Shown piece by piece: positions 1-7,591 of a DNA stretch of 10,116 nt. The stretch is taken from positions 1 to 10,116 of the forward strand of contig JBFZAG010000088.1 of the NCBI GenBank assembly GCA_041309145.1, written 5' to 3'. The notes under the pieces were generated by a model. The model did not search any database and was not told the DNA's origin. It saw only the letters and a list, made by a program, of their open reading frames with translations. The stretch is from JAPLLS01 sp041309145. GTDB lineage: Bacteria; Omnitrophota; Gorgyraeia; Gygaellales; Profunditerraquicolaceae. Numbering within the stretch: the stretch's first letter is position 1; every line of letters begins with the position of its first letter. A program made the translations under genes and the position numbers.

Positions 1-2
1 TT

Positions 3-3000
3 GTCGCGTTTTTATCCGCAGGAGACCGGGGACAACTACTTCAGTCCTCGCAGTCAGCAGTAATTTTCAGCCGGATGCTCCAGTTGCCTTTAGGCCTGGC
101 TGCTGTTGAGAAAATGATCAAGGTCGGCGAAGAAAATAAGATCGAGCCGCAAGAGACCAGGGATCTAATCAGCACAGTGCTTTATTGGGGCACTGACGCG
201 GCTAATCCTTTTGGCCGGGAAATACTCGAGAACCTGGCCCAAAAATCCCAAAAAGATAACTTTGAGTTTGTCAGCCGTTTGCTGGAACAGCACCAGCCAA
301 TAGACCAAGCCGGACGGGAGTGGAACCGCTACCAGGAATTATCCGCGCTTAAAGATTTCCTCAAGCCGCAAGAAGAAGCCCAAAAAGACGGCGGGAATAC
401 CTATCTTGAGGTTCCGGATCTGGTCAAAGCATTGACCCATGAGAAGAGCTCTATACGCCATGGCGCGGCAAAAGAGTTAGAAAAATCAGGGGAATTAACC
501 CCGGAGCGCGAGTTGATCATGCTGGTTGAGGACCTCAGCGATATTGACGGTAAAGTCCGCAGGGATGCCGCGGATAAGTTAGCCGGATCAAACAAATTGA
601 CTGAGGAGTTAAAGATAATCCGCTATGTCGCGGACCTGTCCGATCCGGACAGAGATGTTCGTCTTAGCGCGGCCTTCATGTTAGGCGAAATAGGAAACCC
701 GCAAACTTTAGAGCCATTGCTTTTAGCTTTAAAAGATCATGATAAATTTGTTTGTAAGGTTGCCGTAGCGTCTTTAGGAAAGCTAAAAAACCCGAAAGCC
801 GCGCCGGCCTTGTTAGAATTGCTGGATGAGCCGGATAAAGATCTACGCTCGACCGCGGCCGAAGCATTGGGCGAACTTGTCGATTCGCTGGCAATAGCGC
901 ATTTGGAAAAAATACGCGATGATAAAATAAGAGACTTTTTGACCGCCTCATCCGAGGAATTGAAAAATATTATCGAAACTAAGGCGGTAAAGCAGCTGAT
1001 AAAAACTTTGGCTGATGAAGATAAAGAAGTCCGCGAGGCGGCAACTCAAGCATTGGGCAAAATAGCTGATCCGCTGGCAGTAGATGCTTTGATCGAATTG
1101 CTGGACAAGGATCCCTACTTGGATGTTGTCCGCGCCGCGGTTGTGTCTTTAGGGGAAATAGGCGATCCGCGGGCAATAAGTGCATTGCACAAGTCATTGG
1201 CGATTTTTCAACCAGAGGATCGTTATCAAGTAGCCTTAGCCTTACAAGAAATAGTTCATAAGAACAAAAAAAACAACGAAAAAGACGGCGGGAATGAGAT
1301 CCTGTGGTTTGGGACGCCTATTGAGGTTCCCCAGGAATTAATTGATCAGCTTAAAGTGGCGTGGAAAGAAATATTAGCAACGGACGCCCGTTTAGACATC
1401 GATGAGATCATTCAGCAATCCCGGCAGAGCCGGAAATTCGCGCTGTTGGAGCGCACTGACAGCGCTTTTATCGAAGCCAACCAATCCGCGCTCAACGATA
1501 TTATCGCCATTGATACTGTTTCCAGGCTGGTATCCTTAACAGAAAAATACGAGCGCGAAGCAGTAAGAACCGGGCTGGAACGAACGCTGGAGAGTTTGAT
1601 CCTGGAGCCGGAAAAGACTTATGTTAAGCTGGCTTTGGAGCAGATCAATCTTTTGGGTTCCCAGGAATCGAATCTCCCGGACGGCGGAAAGGCTATGGTT
1701 CTTGGCGATCAATGGCAAAAAGCCTGGGCTGACCTGCAGCAGGCTTTATTAAGCAGAACAAGATTGCCGGAAAGCGAATGGCAGGCAAGAGTCGAAGAAG
1801 CGCAGAAAAAAGCAGGAGTGATCGCCGGAGGGATAAGCCAGGCCAGGCAGTTCAAAGAGCAGCAGCCTGTTACTATGGCCGAGCTGCAGAGAGAAAGAGT
1901 TTATATCAGCGCGACAAAGAGCGACCGGTTCGGCAATCCCCGGGTTTTCAGCGGGGAAGAGATAATTGCCCGGTACGGTTCTTTAAGCCCGGATTTTACC
2001 GGTATGGAAGAGGCGGTCAAAGCTTTGTCATTGCGCGATGTAATCGCGGTATTGCAGGAGATGGGGCAGATGGAGAAGCCGCGGCAGTACAATGACAGCG
2101 GTGTCAGCCTGCGGGACGGCGGCGATATTCAGGAAGACGCGCCAATCGCCCGGAAAATTTCTACCTATGCTCAGGCCCTGATAGCCGGAGAGCTCCTCAA
2201 GAGCCTCTCTATCCATTCCAACAGATATGAATTAGAATCTGTCACTGATGCGGAAAAAGATTTCTTTGATAAGATCAAGGGAACTCTTATAGTGGGTGAT
2301 CTACGCAAGAGGGGAAGGTATATTGTTTATAAGACGGATATTAATCACAAGAATAACCCCGGTATCAAGCAAAATAACCCTATCCTTCAGGTCAGCAGCG
2401 ATAAAGGAGAGAGCAGAAGCTTTTCAGCTTATTACGAAAACGGCTGGCGGGTTTATTCGGTTAACCCCAGCACGATCATGCTTGACTGCCCTTTAGGGCA
2501 GTTTAAGATCTACAGAAGGGCGCAGTATAAAGTCCGGGTGGAAAAGTGGGACGGTGTAATAAGCGGGCAGTCTTTAATACCCGAGGCCGCAGCGCAAGTA
2601 GCCGCGCAAGACGGCGGATTCAGGCTTTCGGATTATCCCAGCCTGCGCATAGATGATATTTTCTTCCGCGCGGATGAGCTCTTTAAAAGAGAGAAGGATC
2701 CAGCTGATAAAGAAATAACAAAACTGGCGGCCGCGAAAATATTTGAGATCGGAGTTGAGGCCTATCCCATACTCAAAAAGCGGCTTAACTACGGGAGCAT
2801 TAACGAAAGACACAAAGGGATCGCTCAAGAGGCCTTAAAAATGCTTGAATCAACGTATCAGCTGGGCAAAGACGGCGGCAGCGCAGAGGTGTATAAACAG
2901 ATACATGGCCTCTTAAAGAAAGGAATAAAGAGCGCTGAGGATGAAGCAGAATTGGGAAAACTTACTACGAAGTATAATCTGGAAGCGATTCTTGAAACTA

Positions 3001-4271
3001 TAAAGCCGTATGAAAAATATTTTAAAGTGTCGATGGTCTTTAGTATGAAAAACAATGAAGCTCTTGAGTATATTGAAAAATTAGAAGCAGGCAATTCTGC
3101 CGCAGAGATAACAAATGAATTCGGGGAAAGGATCGAACTTGGGTACGCTAAAGAAGGGTTGAAAAATAGCTTATTTCATCCGGCGCTGGTTTCCATAAAA
3201 CCGCTTGATGATCTTCAAGCTAAAGAAGTCAGCTATATACGTTTATTATTGACTCCCCAAGGAATGAAGAATAGATATGAAGAAGGGTGGTTTGAATCTC
3301 CGCATGGCAATATAGCGCTAAATCGCGACGGCGGCAAACTTACGGAAGAAGCAAAGCGGTTGCATAAGGCAACGGTGCTTCGCTTATATGCCGACAACTT
3401 AAAACTTAGGCCTGTTGAAGGCGGAAATCCCCGGGCTTATTATATTTTTGAACAAATGGTAACACAAGCTTTGGAAGAGATAGGAAAATTAGAGGCGTTT
3501 GTCAGGCCTGACGATATCGAAAGAGCTGTTCTTAAAGATTGTCAAAGTATCATCTTGAAAGGATCGGAATATTCAGCCAGATCATTGGGCAATAAAGAAA
3601 GTTTAGGGAAGATAAGCTTACTGGCGGCCCAGATCCTGGCCAAGAATTCCGTTGAATTTACCGGGGAGATCATAGAGGCATTGCTGCCGGTAATGGATAT
3701 AATTTATGACGGAAATTCCGGGAAAAGATCAACCGGATGGCTGACAGCGGAATTGCTAATTAATCAGGGCAAAGGCACCCAAAGGTTCTTGAAGGCCAAA
3801 ATAGAATCGGGCGGATTGAATAGAGACCGGGTCGACCAGTTGAAACAAGTTTTGGAGAGTATGGATAAAAGCAACAAAGACGGCGGAATACAGGGGGATA
3901 TCGCCCTTTTGTTTGATACGACTGTAAAGGCATTGGAGCAGCAACCGCTGACCGCTCCGGGCGGCATTGATTTTCGGGCTCTGCCGGTTGTCACTTCGGC
4001 AGTCAATCCGAATGCCGGTGCGCTTATGCCTAAAGTCAGCCTGAATGAGCTGGATGGTCAGTGGAAAGAGATCCAGCGTGTTGCCCAGAATGCCGAGCTG
4101 CCCTACGCGCAGATGAAGCAATTTGTTTCCTGCTGTAAAGCCCAGGAAGAGGCCGCAGGCCTAAAGCAAGAAGTTGCCGCGTATGTGGTCAACTTGCTTA
4201 AACTGGAAGAAGAGCGGGCCATTGCTACTCCTGAAGCGCTTAAAGAGATCGTGGCTCTGGTCGCGGCGTAA
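3..4271 (+). CDS. Giant modular HEAT-repeat protein with DGG-separated segments (5'-partial)
   Basis: The function is not recognised. The reading frame is open to the left edge; the first ATG (75) has no Shine-Dalgarno sequence, so the gene is probably truncated, and residues here are numbered from that ATG. Residues about 107-390 carry HEAT / PBS-lyase-like helical repeats with the usual AAxxLGxIGxPxAxxxLxxLL pattern, which suggests a protein-binding solenoid. The rest divides at eight Asp-Gly-Gly tripeptides (D at 105, 404, 536, 681, 846, 933, 1085, 1269) into mostly helical segments of about 85-300 residues with no recognised domain; segment 681-845 also looks beta-rich. The last ~100 residues (PGG at 1295, a Cys pair at 1353-1354) resemble, from memory, a C-terminal module of large Omnitrophota proteins. 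No transmembrane segment is evident. No terminator follows, and the next gene has its own promoter. That it is coding is very likely; its role is unknown. Confidence 0.85.
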   Translation, partial: VAFLSAGDRGQLLQSSQSAVIFSRMLQLPLGLAAVEKMIKVGEENKIEPQETRDLISTVLYWGTDAANPFGREILENLAQKSQKDNFEFVSRLLEQHQPIDQAGREWNRYQELSALKDFLKPQEEAQKDGGNTYLEVPDLVKALTHEKSSIRHGAAKELEKSGELTPERELIMLVEDLSDIDGKVRRDAADKLAGSNKLTEELKIIRYVADLSDPDRDVRLSAAFMLGEIGNPQTLEPLLLALKDHDKFVCKVAVASLGKLKNPKAAPALLELLDEPDKDLRSTAAEALGELVDSLAIAHLEKIRDDKIRDFLTASSEELKNIIETKAVKQLIKTLADEDKEVREAATQALGKIADPLAVDALIELLDKDPYLDVVRAAVVSLGEIGDPRAISALHKSLAIFQPEDRYQVALALQEIVHKNKKNNEKDGGNEILWFGTPIEVPQELIDQLKVAWKEILATDARLDIDEIIQQSRQSRKFALLERTDSAFIEANQSALNDIIAIDTVSRLVSLTEKYEREAVRTGLERTLESLILEPEKTYVKLALEQINLLGSQESNLPDGGKAMVLGDQWQKAWADLQQALLSRTRLPESEWQARVEEAQKKAGVIAGGISQARQFKEQQPVTMAELQRERVYISATKSDRFGNPRVFSGEEIIARYGSLSPDFTGMEEAVKALSLRDVIAVLQEMGQMEKPRQYNDSGVSLRDGGDIQEDAPIARKISTYAQALIAGELLKSLSIHSNRYELESVTDAEKDFFDKIKGTLIVGDLRKRGRYIVYKTDINHKNNPGIKQNNPILQVSSDKGESRSFSAYYENGWRVYSVNPSTIMLDCPLGQFKIYRRAQYKVRVEKWDGVISGQSLIPEAAAQVAAQDGGFRLSDYPSLRIDDIFFRADELFKREKDPADKEITKLAAAKIFEIGVEAYPILKKRLNYGSINERHKGIAQEALKMLESTYQLGKDGGSAEVYKQIHGLLKKGIKSAEDEAELGKLTTKYNLEAILETIKPYEKYFKVSMVFSMKNNEALEYIEKLEAGNSAAEITNEFGERIELGYAKEGLKNSLFHPALVSIKPLDDLQAKEVSYIRLLLTPQGMKNRYEEGWFESPHGNIALNRDGGKLTEEAKRLHKATVLRLYADNLKLRPVEGGNPRAYYIFEQMVTQALEEIGKLEAFVRPDDIERAVLKDCQSIILKGSEYSARSLGNKESLGKISLLAAQILAKNSVEFTGEIIEALLPVMDIIYDGNSGKRSTGWLTAELLINQGKGTQRFLKAKIESGGLNRDRVDQLKQVLESMDKSNKDGGIQGDIALLFDTTVKALEQQPLTAPGGIDFRALPVVTSAVNPNAGALMPKVSLNELDGQWKEIQRVAQNAELPYAQMKQFVSCCKAQEEAAGLKQEVAAYVVNLLKLEEERAIATPEALKEIVALVAA
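387..3886 (+). repeat. Eight dispersed copies of octamer GACGGCGG at DGG segment junctions
   Basis: Exact copies lie at 387-394, 1284-1291, 1680-1687, 2115-2122, 2610-2617, 2871-2878, 3327-3334 and 3879-3886. All are in the same frame and encode Asp-Gly-Gly. The Asp codon is always GAC and the first Gly codon always GGC, while the last base of the second Gly codon varies (ggg, ggg, gga, ggc, gga, ggc, ggc, gga). The preceding codon encodes Lys, Arg, Pro or Gln. I found no other copy on either strand of the window by eye. A near match, gaaggcgg, lies at 3417-3424, and a GGCGG core precedes the C-terminal module at about 3960. Confidence 0.8.
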
Positions 4272-4289
4272 GAGAAACAAGCTTTAAAC

Positions 4290-4318
4290 TTGCCAATTTC
4301 GGATTTTCGTGATATAAT
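4290..4318 (+). promoter_or_regulatory. Sigma70-type promoter with extended -10 for the barrel/glycosyltransferase operon
   Basis: The -35 box TTGCCA (4290-4295) has one mismatch to TTGACA. A 17-bp spacer separates it from a perfect TATAAT (4313-4318), which is preceded by TG at 4310-4311 (extended -10). Transcription would start near 4325, giving a leader of about 45 nt before the ATG at 4370. The box falls in the only gap between the giant gene and the barrel gene, so the polysaccharide operon likely has its own strong promoter. Confidence 0.75.
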
Positions 4319-4327
4319 TACTAACTG

Positions 4328-4340
4328 TCTGTCCGACAGA
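4328..4340 (+). promoter_or_regulatory. Small perfect inverted repeat just downstream of predicted start site
   Basis: TCTGTC-C-GACAGA has two 6-bp arms around one base, centred about 10 bp after the predicted transcription start. As DNA it could be a repressor operator. As RNA it could form only a 5-bp stem with a 3-nt loop. There is one copy in the window and no identified cognate regulator. Confidence 0.35.
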
Positions 4341-4369
4341 AGCTTTGGTCTCAAAAGAAAGGAAGCGCG

Positions 4370-5512
4370 ATGACCTTTTCCAGGATGGTAAAGTGTTATG
4401 TTTTTATGATCATCGGGATAGTGGCTTTTCTGGCTCCGGGAGTATGTTTTGCTTACCGGGTAGGGGACGTTGATCTAGAGCTTAAAGCCAGCGCCAGCGA
4501 AGCTTACGACGATAACATCACTTTTGTCAATACTGAAGAGAAAAAAGACTCCAGCACCAACCTTAACCTGGGGCTGGACGGGAATTACGTAGGCAAAACC
4601 CGCTCCCTGTATTTCAGCGTTAACCTCAACCACCAGATCTTCGATACTTATTCCAATTATGACAATACCTCGGAAAACCTCAGCCTGGCTTATCTCCAGG
4701 AGTTCTCCAAATACAGCCGGATCTCGCTCAAGGATTCTTTTACCCATTCCGAAGAGCCGCGCAGTTTTGAAGACGAATTCGGCCGGACCAGCGGCCGCTA
4801 CAGCACTAACCGCAACAACTTCAACGCGGAATTTACCCGCGATTACAGCCAGCAATTAAGCCTGATCTGGCGCTACGCCAATGAGATCTATGATCCCAGC
4901 CGATCTGACCTGAGCAGTTCTTACCAGAACAAGCTGGGAGCGGAGGCGGACTACGCCTTTAATTCGCAAACTATCGGCTATGTCACTTATGATTTTTCCC
5001 AGCGCAACTTTGACCCCGGCTCAGAAGCTACGTTCAATATCCTGGGCGCCGGACTGCGCCAGTATTTTACCAGCCAGTTTTACGCTGACGCCCGCTTCGG
5101 CCTGGACCTGATCAATTCCTACGACGAGCGCAACTATGCCAAGCCTTTTTTCTTTTTGTCCTTGAGCGATGAGTTCGATCCTACCAGCAAGCTGACTGTT
5201 TCCCTGGTCAAAGAATACACCGCCAACGCTTATACCCAGGACCTGTTCAACTACTGGCAGATCTCCGCTTCCCTGACCAAGCAGGTTTTTCAGCGTTTGC
5301 GCCTTGGGCTGAACGTTTTTACCGGGGAAGGCAAGTACAATTCTTTGGGGATCGAGGATAAACTTAAGGGATTAAGCCTGGGCCTGGATTACGATCTTCT
5401 GCATAACCTTACAGCTAAACTTCAGTATTCCTACTCCCAGACCGAATCCAACTTCGAGAGCCGCGAATACACGCGTAATTTTATATCTCTCGGCCTGCGT
5501 TACGCATTCTAA
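4370..5512 (+). CDS. Outer-membrane beta-barrel protein (BBP2-like) of exopolysaccharide locus
   Basis: This is a predicted outer-membrane barrel, most likely the channel or an accessory protein for polysaccharide export. Residues 1-28 form a signal peptide (positive start, hydrophobic core, cleavage after VCFA). The mature protein opens with the YDDNI motif (46-50) typical of putative beta-barrel porin 2 proteins. It continues as alternating amphipathic strands rich in Tyr, Phe, Asn and Ser, and ends RYAF, with the terminal aromatic residue expected of a BAM substrate. Its 380 residues are normal for the family. The start is supported by AAGGA at 4359-4363, 6 nt upstream. Only 3 bp separate it from the sugar-phosphate transferase gene, which implies co-expression. 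A barrel beside a short OPX protein fits the WzpX-type porin idea; assignment to BBP2 is by motif only. Confidence 0.85.
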   Translation: MTFSRMVKCYVFMIIGIVAFLAPGVCFAYRVGDVDLELKASASEAYDDNITFVNTEEKKDSSTNLNLGLDGNYVGKTRSLYFSVNLNHQIFDTYSNYDNTSENLSLAYLQEFSKYSRISLKDSFTHSEEPRSFEDEFGRTSGRYSTNRNNFNAEFTRDYSQQLSLIWRYANEIYDPSRSDLSSSYQNKLGAEADYAFNSQTIGYVTYDFSQRNFDPGSEATFNILGAGLRQYFTSQFYADARFGLDLINSYDERNYAKPFFFLSLSDEFDPTSKLTVSLVKEYTANAYTQDLFNYWQISASLTKQVFQRLRLGLNVFTGEGKYNSLGIEDKLKGLSLGLDYDLLHNLTAKLQYSYSQTESNFESREYTRNFISLGLRYAF

Positions 5513-5515
5513 ATC

Positions 5516-6922
5516 ATGATCAAAGAGCGCATAAAAATATTCCGCAGACTGATGTTTGTGACCGACCTGTTGATCGTGGCCGTCGCTTTTTTCGTGGGCT
5601 ATTTTCTGCGCGACCGGATTACGGACATTTATCCCCTCAGCGATTATCTCTGGCTTCTGCCAATGATCGTGGCTATATGGGGCGTTTTTTTGTATTCTTT
5701 CGGGGTCTACGAGTCTTTCCGGACCAAGACCAGCGCTGAGTTCATCACTTTGATCCTGCGCATCGCTTTTATGGGCTTTTTGCTGCTGGGAGGGCTGTTT
5801 TACATTTTCAGGGCTCGAACGGTCAGCCGCGGGATGATCAGTTTAATTTTTCTTTACGCCGCGGGATTCATCATCATCGAGAAGATCGTTTTGATGGGGT
5901 TGTTCCGTTTCTTCCGCAAGCGCGGCCTGAATTACCGGTTGCTGTTAGTGGTGGGCACCGGAGCCCGGGCCCAGAATTTCGTCAGCCTGGTCAAAAACCA
6001 CGCTGAGTGGGGCTTGCGCATCCTGGGGCTGGTTGATGAGGATGTCAGCCGGGTCGGCCAGTTTTTCAGCGGAGCTAAAGTCATCGGCTCGTTTGACAGC
6101 TTCAGCCGGATCATCCACAACAACGTGGTTGACCAGGTGGTTTTCATTGTCCCGCGCTCCTGGATGTCCAAGATCGAGCCGCTGGTTTATCTGTGCGAAG
6201 AAGAGGGGATCAAGATCAGCCTGGCGGTGGATTTTTTTAATTTCAAGATCTCCCACGCCAGGCAGACCGACCTTTACGGGTTTCCCCTGATCACTTTTGA
6301 GAGCACCCCCGACCGTTTGTGGCATTTGATTTTTAAACGGATCTTGGACCTGGTTATTTCCGGGCTGGGATTATTGATTTTGTCGCCTTTGTTCCTGGTA
6401 GTAGCCCTGCTGATCAAGATGAGCTCCCGCGGCCCGGTATTTTTCCGGCAAAAGCGGGTGAGCTTGAACGGCCGGACTTTTACTATGTATAAATTCCGGA
6501 CGATGATCAAAAACGCCGAGGAAAAACTTGAGGAATTACTGCGCTATAACCAAATGAACGGCCCGGTCTTTAAGATGGAGAATGACCCCCGGCTTACTCC
6601 CGTCGGCAGATTCCTGCGCAAATACAGCCTGGACGAGTTGCCCCAGCTCTGGAACGTTTTTCTGGGGAGCATGAGCCTGATCGGTCCGCGGCCGCCGCTT
6701 CCTTCAGAAGTCAAAAAATACGAGCCCTGGCAGAGAAGAAGGCTGTCCATGCGCCCGGGCATAACCTGCATCTGGCAGGCTAACGGCAGGAGCAAGATCA
6801 CTGATTTCAACGAGTGGATGAAATTGGACCTGGAATACATCGACAACTGGTCTTTGTGGCTGGATCTCAAGATCCTGTTCAAGACCATCCCGGCGGTTTT
6901 AGCCGGCTCCGGCGCCAAATAA
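5516..6922 (+). CDS. Polyprenyl-phosphate sugar-1-phosphate transferase (WcaJ/WbaP-type priming enzyme)
   Basis: This inner-membrane enzyme would transfer a hexose-1-phosphate from a UDP-sugar to undecaprenyl phosphate, the first step of exopolysaccharide repeat-unit synthesis. Four hydrophobic segments (about 14-31, 45-62, 82-98, 108-128) precede a Rossmann-like CoA-binding-type domain with GTGARA at 147-152. A membrane re-entrant helix (about 278-301) leads into the bacterial sugar transferase domain, which has KFRTM (326-330), the catalytic Asp-Glu pair in SLDELPQLWN (D373, E374), GPRPP (390-394) and RPGITCIWQ (413-421). At 468 residues it is full length for the large polytopic class. No Shine-Dalgarno sequence precedes the ATG, and the gene starts 3 bp after the barrel stop, so translation is probably coupled. 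The class is certain; the sugar (glucose, galactose or other) cannot be read from the sequence. Confidence 0.95.
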   Translation: MIKERIKIFRRLMFVTDLLIVAVAFFVGYFLRDRITDIYPLSDYLWLLPMIVAIWGVFLYSFGVYESFRTKTSAEFITLILRIAFMGFLLLGGLFYIFRARTVSRGMISLIFLYAAGFIIIEKIVLMGLFRFFRKRGLNYRLLLVVGTGARAQNFVSLVKNHAEWGLRILGLVDEDVSRVGQFFSGAKVIGSFDSFSRIIHNNVVDQVVFIVPRSWMSKIEPLVYLCEEEGIKISLAVDFFNFKISHARQTDLYGFPLITFESTPDRLWHLIFKRILDLVISGLGLLILSPLFLVVALLIKMSSRGPVFFRQKRVSLNGRTFTMYKFRTMIKNAEEKLEELLRYNQMNGPVFKMENDPRLTPVGRFLRKYSLDELPQLWNVFLGSMSLIGPRPPLPSEVKKYEPWQRRRLSMRPGITCIWQANGRSKITDFNEWMKLDLEYIDNWSLWLDLKILFKTIPAVLAGSGAK

Positions 6923-6949
6923 CCAGTACAACCTACGCGGTTGTACTGG
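6923..6949. repeat. Palindromic intergenic repeat, 10-bp perfect stem
   Basis: CCAGTACAAC (6923-6932) and GTTGTACTGG (6940-6949) form a perfect 10-bp stem around a 7-base loop, CTACGCG, starting immediately after the transferase stop codon. No T-tract follows, so it is not a textbook intrinsic terminator. It may still protect the 3' end of the mRNA. Its core, ACAACCTACGCGGTTGT, recurs in variant form at 8676-8727, which makes it a member of a local REP-like family. Confidence 0.8.
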
Positions 6950-6966
6950 CGGGTGTTGATTTATTG

Positions 6967-6994
6967 TTGACTTTGTTTCATTTTTGAGTACAAT
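6967..6994 (+). promoter_or_regulatory. Promoter of the MNT-HEPN cassette
   Basis: The -35 box TTGACT (6967-6972) and the -10 box TACAAT (6989-6994) each have one mismatch to consensus, with a 16-bp spacer. Transcription would begin near 7001, giving a very short leader of about 15 nt that contains the ribosome binding site. The -10 box lies inside the palindromic operator at 6982-7005. Confidence 0.7.
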
Positions 6995-7005
6995 TGTACT
7001 CAAAA
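6982..7005. promoter_or_regulatory. 24-bp perfect palindrome over the -10 box: probable autoregulatory operator
   Basis: The left half TTTTGAGTACAA (6982-6993) is followed directly by its exact reverse complement (6994-7005). It covers the -10 box and the predicted start site, the classic position for repression. A third half-site, GAGTACA, lies at 7008-7014, just before the ATG. The first gene downstream encodes a winged-helix fusion protein, so autorepression is the simplest reading. The binding partner is inferred, not shown. Confidence 0.7.
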
Positions 7006-7009
7006 GGGA
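7004..7009 (+). promoter_or_regulatory. Ribosome binding site for the wHTH-MNT gene
   Basis: AAGGGA lies 6 nt before the ATG at 7016 and fixes this start. It adjoins the operator palindrome and overlaps the third half-site, so a bound repressor would also occlude it on DNA. Confidence 0.6.
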
Positions 7010-7015
7010 GTACAT

Positions 7016-7591
7016 ATGCTGGAAGATCTGTATTTAGTCAGATCAAAGATAAGAAAAGGAATTTTTGCCATTTTTTTTACCAACCCCAATAAAAAATATT
7101 ACCTGCGGGAGTTGGAGCGTTTCTTAGGTTATTCTGCCGGAAGCATCCGCAGGGAGCTCTTGAGGTTCCAAAAAGATGGTTTATTCTTCACTGAACACAA
7201 AGGGAACTTGCTTTATTACGCTCTTAACCAGAAACATCCTTTGTTTTCAGAGCTGAGGAGTATTGTCTTTAAGACTATCGGAGTCGAAGGCGCTCTTAGA
7301 AAAGAGCTTTCCGGGGTTAATGGTGTTGAGGCCGCTTTTATATATGGTTCTTTCGCCTCCCAAAAAGAACAAGAGAACAGCGACATCGACTTGATGATTA
7401 TCGGAAACCCTGACAGTTCGCTTGTTAATGAGCGCCTGGCCCTGCTTGAGCGTAAACTTAAGCGCGAAATACACCCTACGTTTTATTCGCCGGCCGAATA
7501 TAAGGCAAAAAAGAAGTCCGGGAGCGGATTTATTAAGGATGTCTTGGGTAATCCCAAGGTAATGTTGGTAGGCAGGAAAGATGATCTATAA
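7016..7591 (+). CDS. Winged-helix + minimal nucleotidyltransferase fusion (MNT antitoxin-like)
   Basis: Residues about 1-85 form an ArsR-like winged helix, including a recognition-helix region around LGYSAGSIRRELLRF (37-51). Residues about 95-170 form a pol-beta superfamily minimal nucleotidyltransferase with GSFA (111-114) and SDIDL (122-126), giving the two metal-binding Asp residues 123 and 125. The usual third acidic residue is not obvious; E151 in REIHP is a candidate. The domain order matches wHTH-MNT proteins encoded next to HEPN genes. In characterised MntA/HepT systems the MNT partner neutralises the HEPN toxin by adding AMP to it; that role is inferred here. The gene overlaps the HEPN gene by 11 bp and sits under its own promoter and palindromic operator, so the winged helix is a plausible autorepressor. 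By eye it is AT-richer than the polysaccharide genes around it, which suggests independent acquisition. Confidence 0.88.
   Translation: MLEDLYLVRSKIRKGIFAIFFTNPNKKYYLRELERFLGYSAGSIRRELLRFQKDGLFFTEHKGNLLYYALNQKHPLFSELRSIVFKTIGVEGALRKELSGVNGVEAAFIYGSFASQKEQENSDIDLMIIGNPDSSLVNERLALLERKLKREIHPTFYSPAEYKAKKKSGSGFIKDVLGNPKVMLVGRKDDL

Noticed and set aside
3417..3424. Ninth octamer copy (gaaggcgg, Glu-Gly-Gly)
   Set aside because: It has one mismatch, encodes Glu instead of Asp, and does not fall at an obvious segment boundary.
4277..4296. Terminator hairpin for the giant gene around CAAGCTTTAAACTTG
   Set aside because: Only about four pairs would form in the arms and there is no following T-tract.
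401..4354. Many minus-strand and off-frame open frames of 60-126 codons across the giant gene
   Set aside because: They overlap a long frame with HEAT-repeat and modular structure, lack ribosome binding sites, and translate to low-complexity sequence without recognisable motifs.
5932..6918. Antisense open frames within the sugar-phosphate transferase gene
   Set aside because: The plus-strand frame carries all the family motifs; the antisense frames are by-products of GC-rich codons.
6923..6960. Intrinsic terminator after the transferase gene
   Set aside because: The stem is good but no T-tract follows, and the same unit recurs elsewhere, so it is better called a palindromic repeat.
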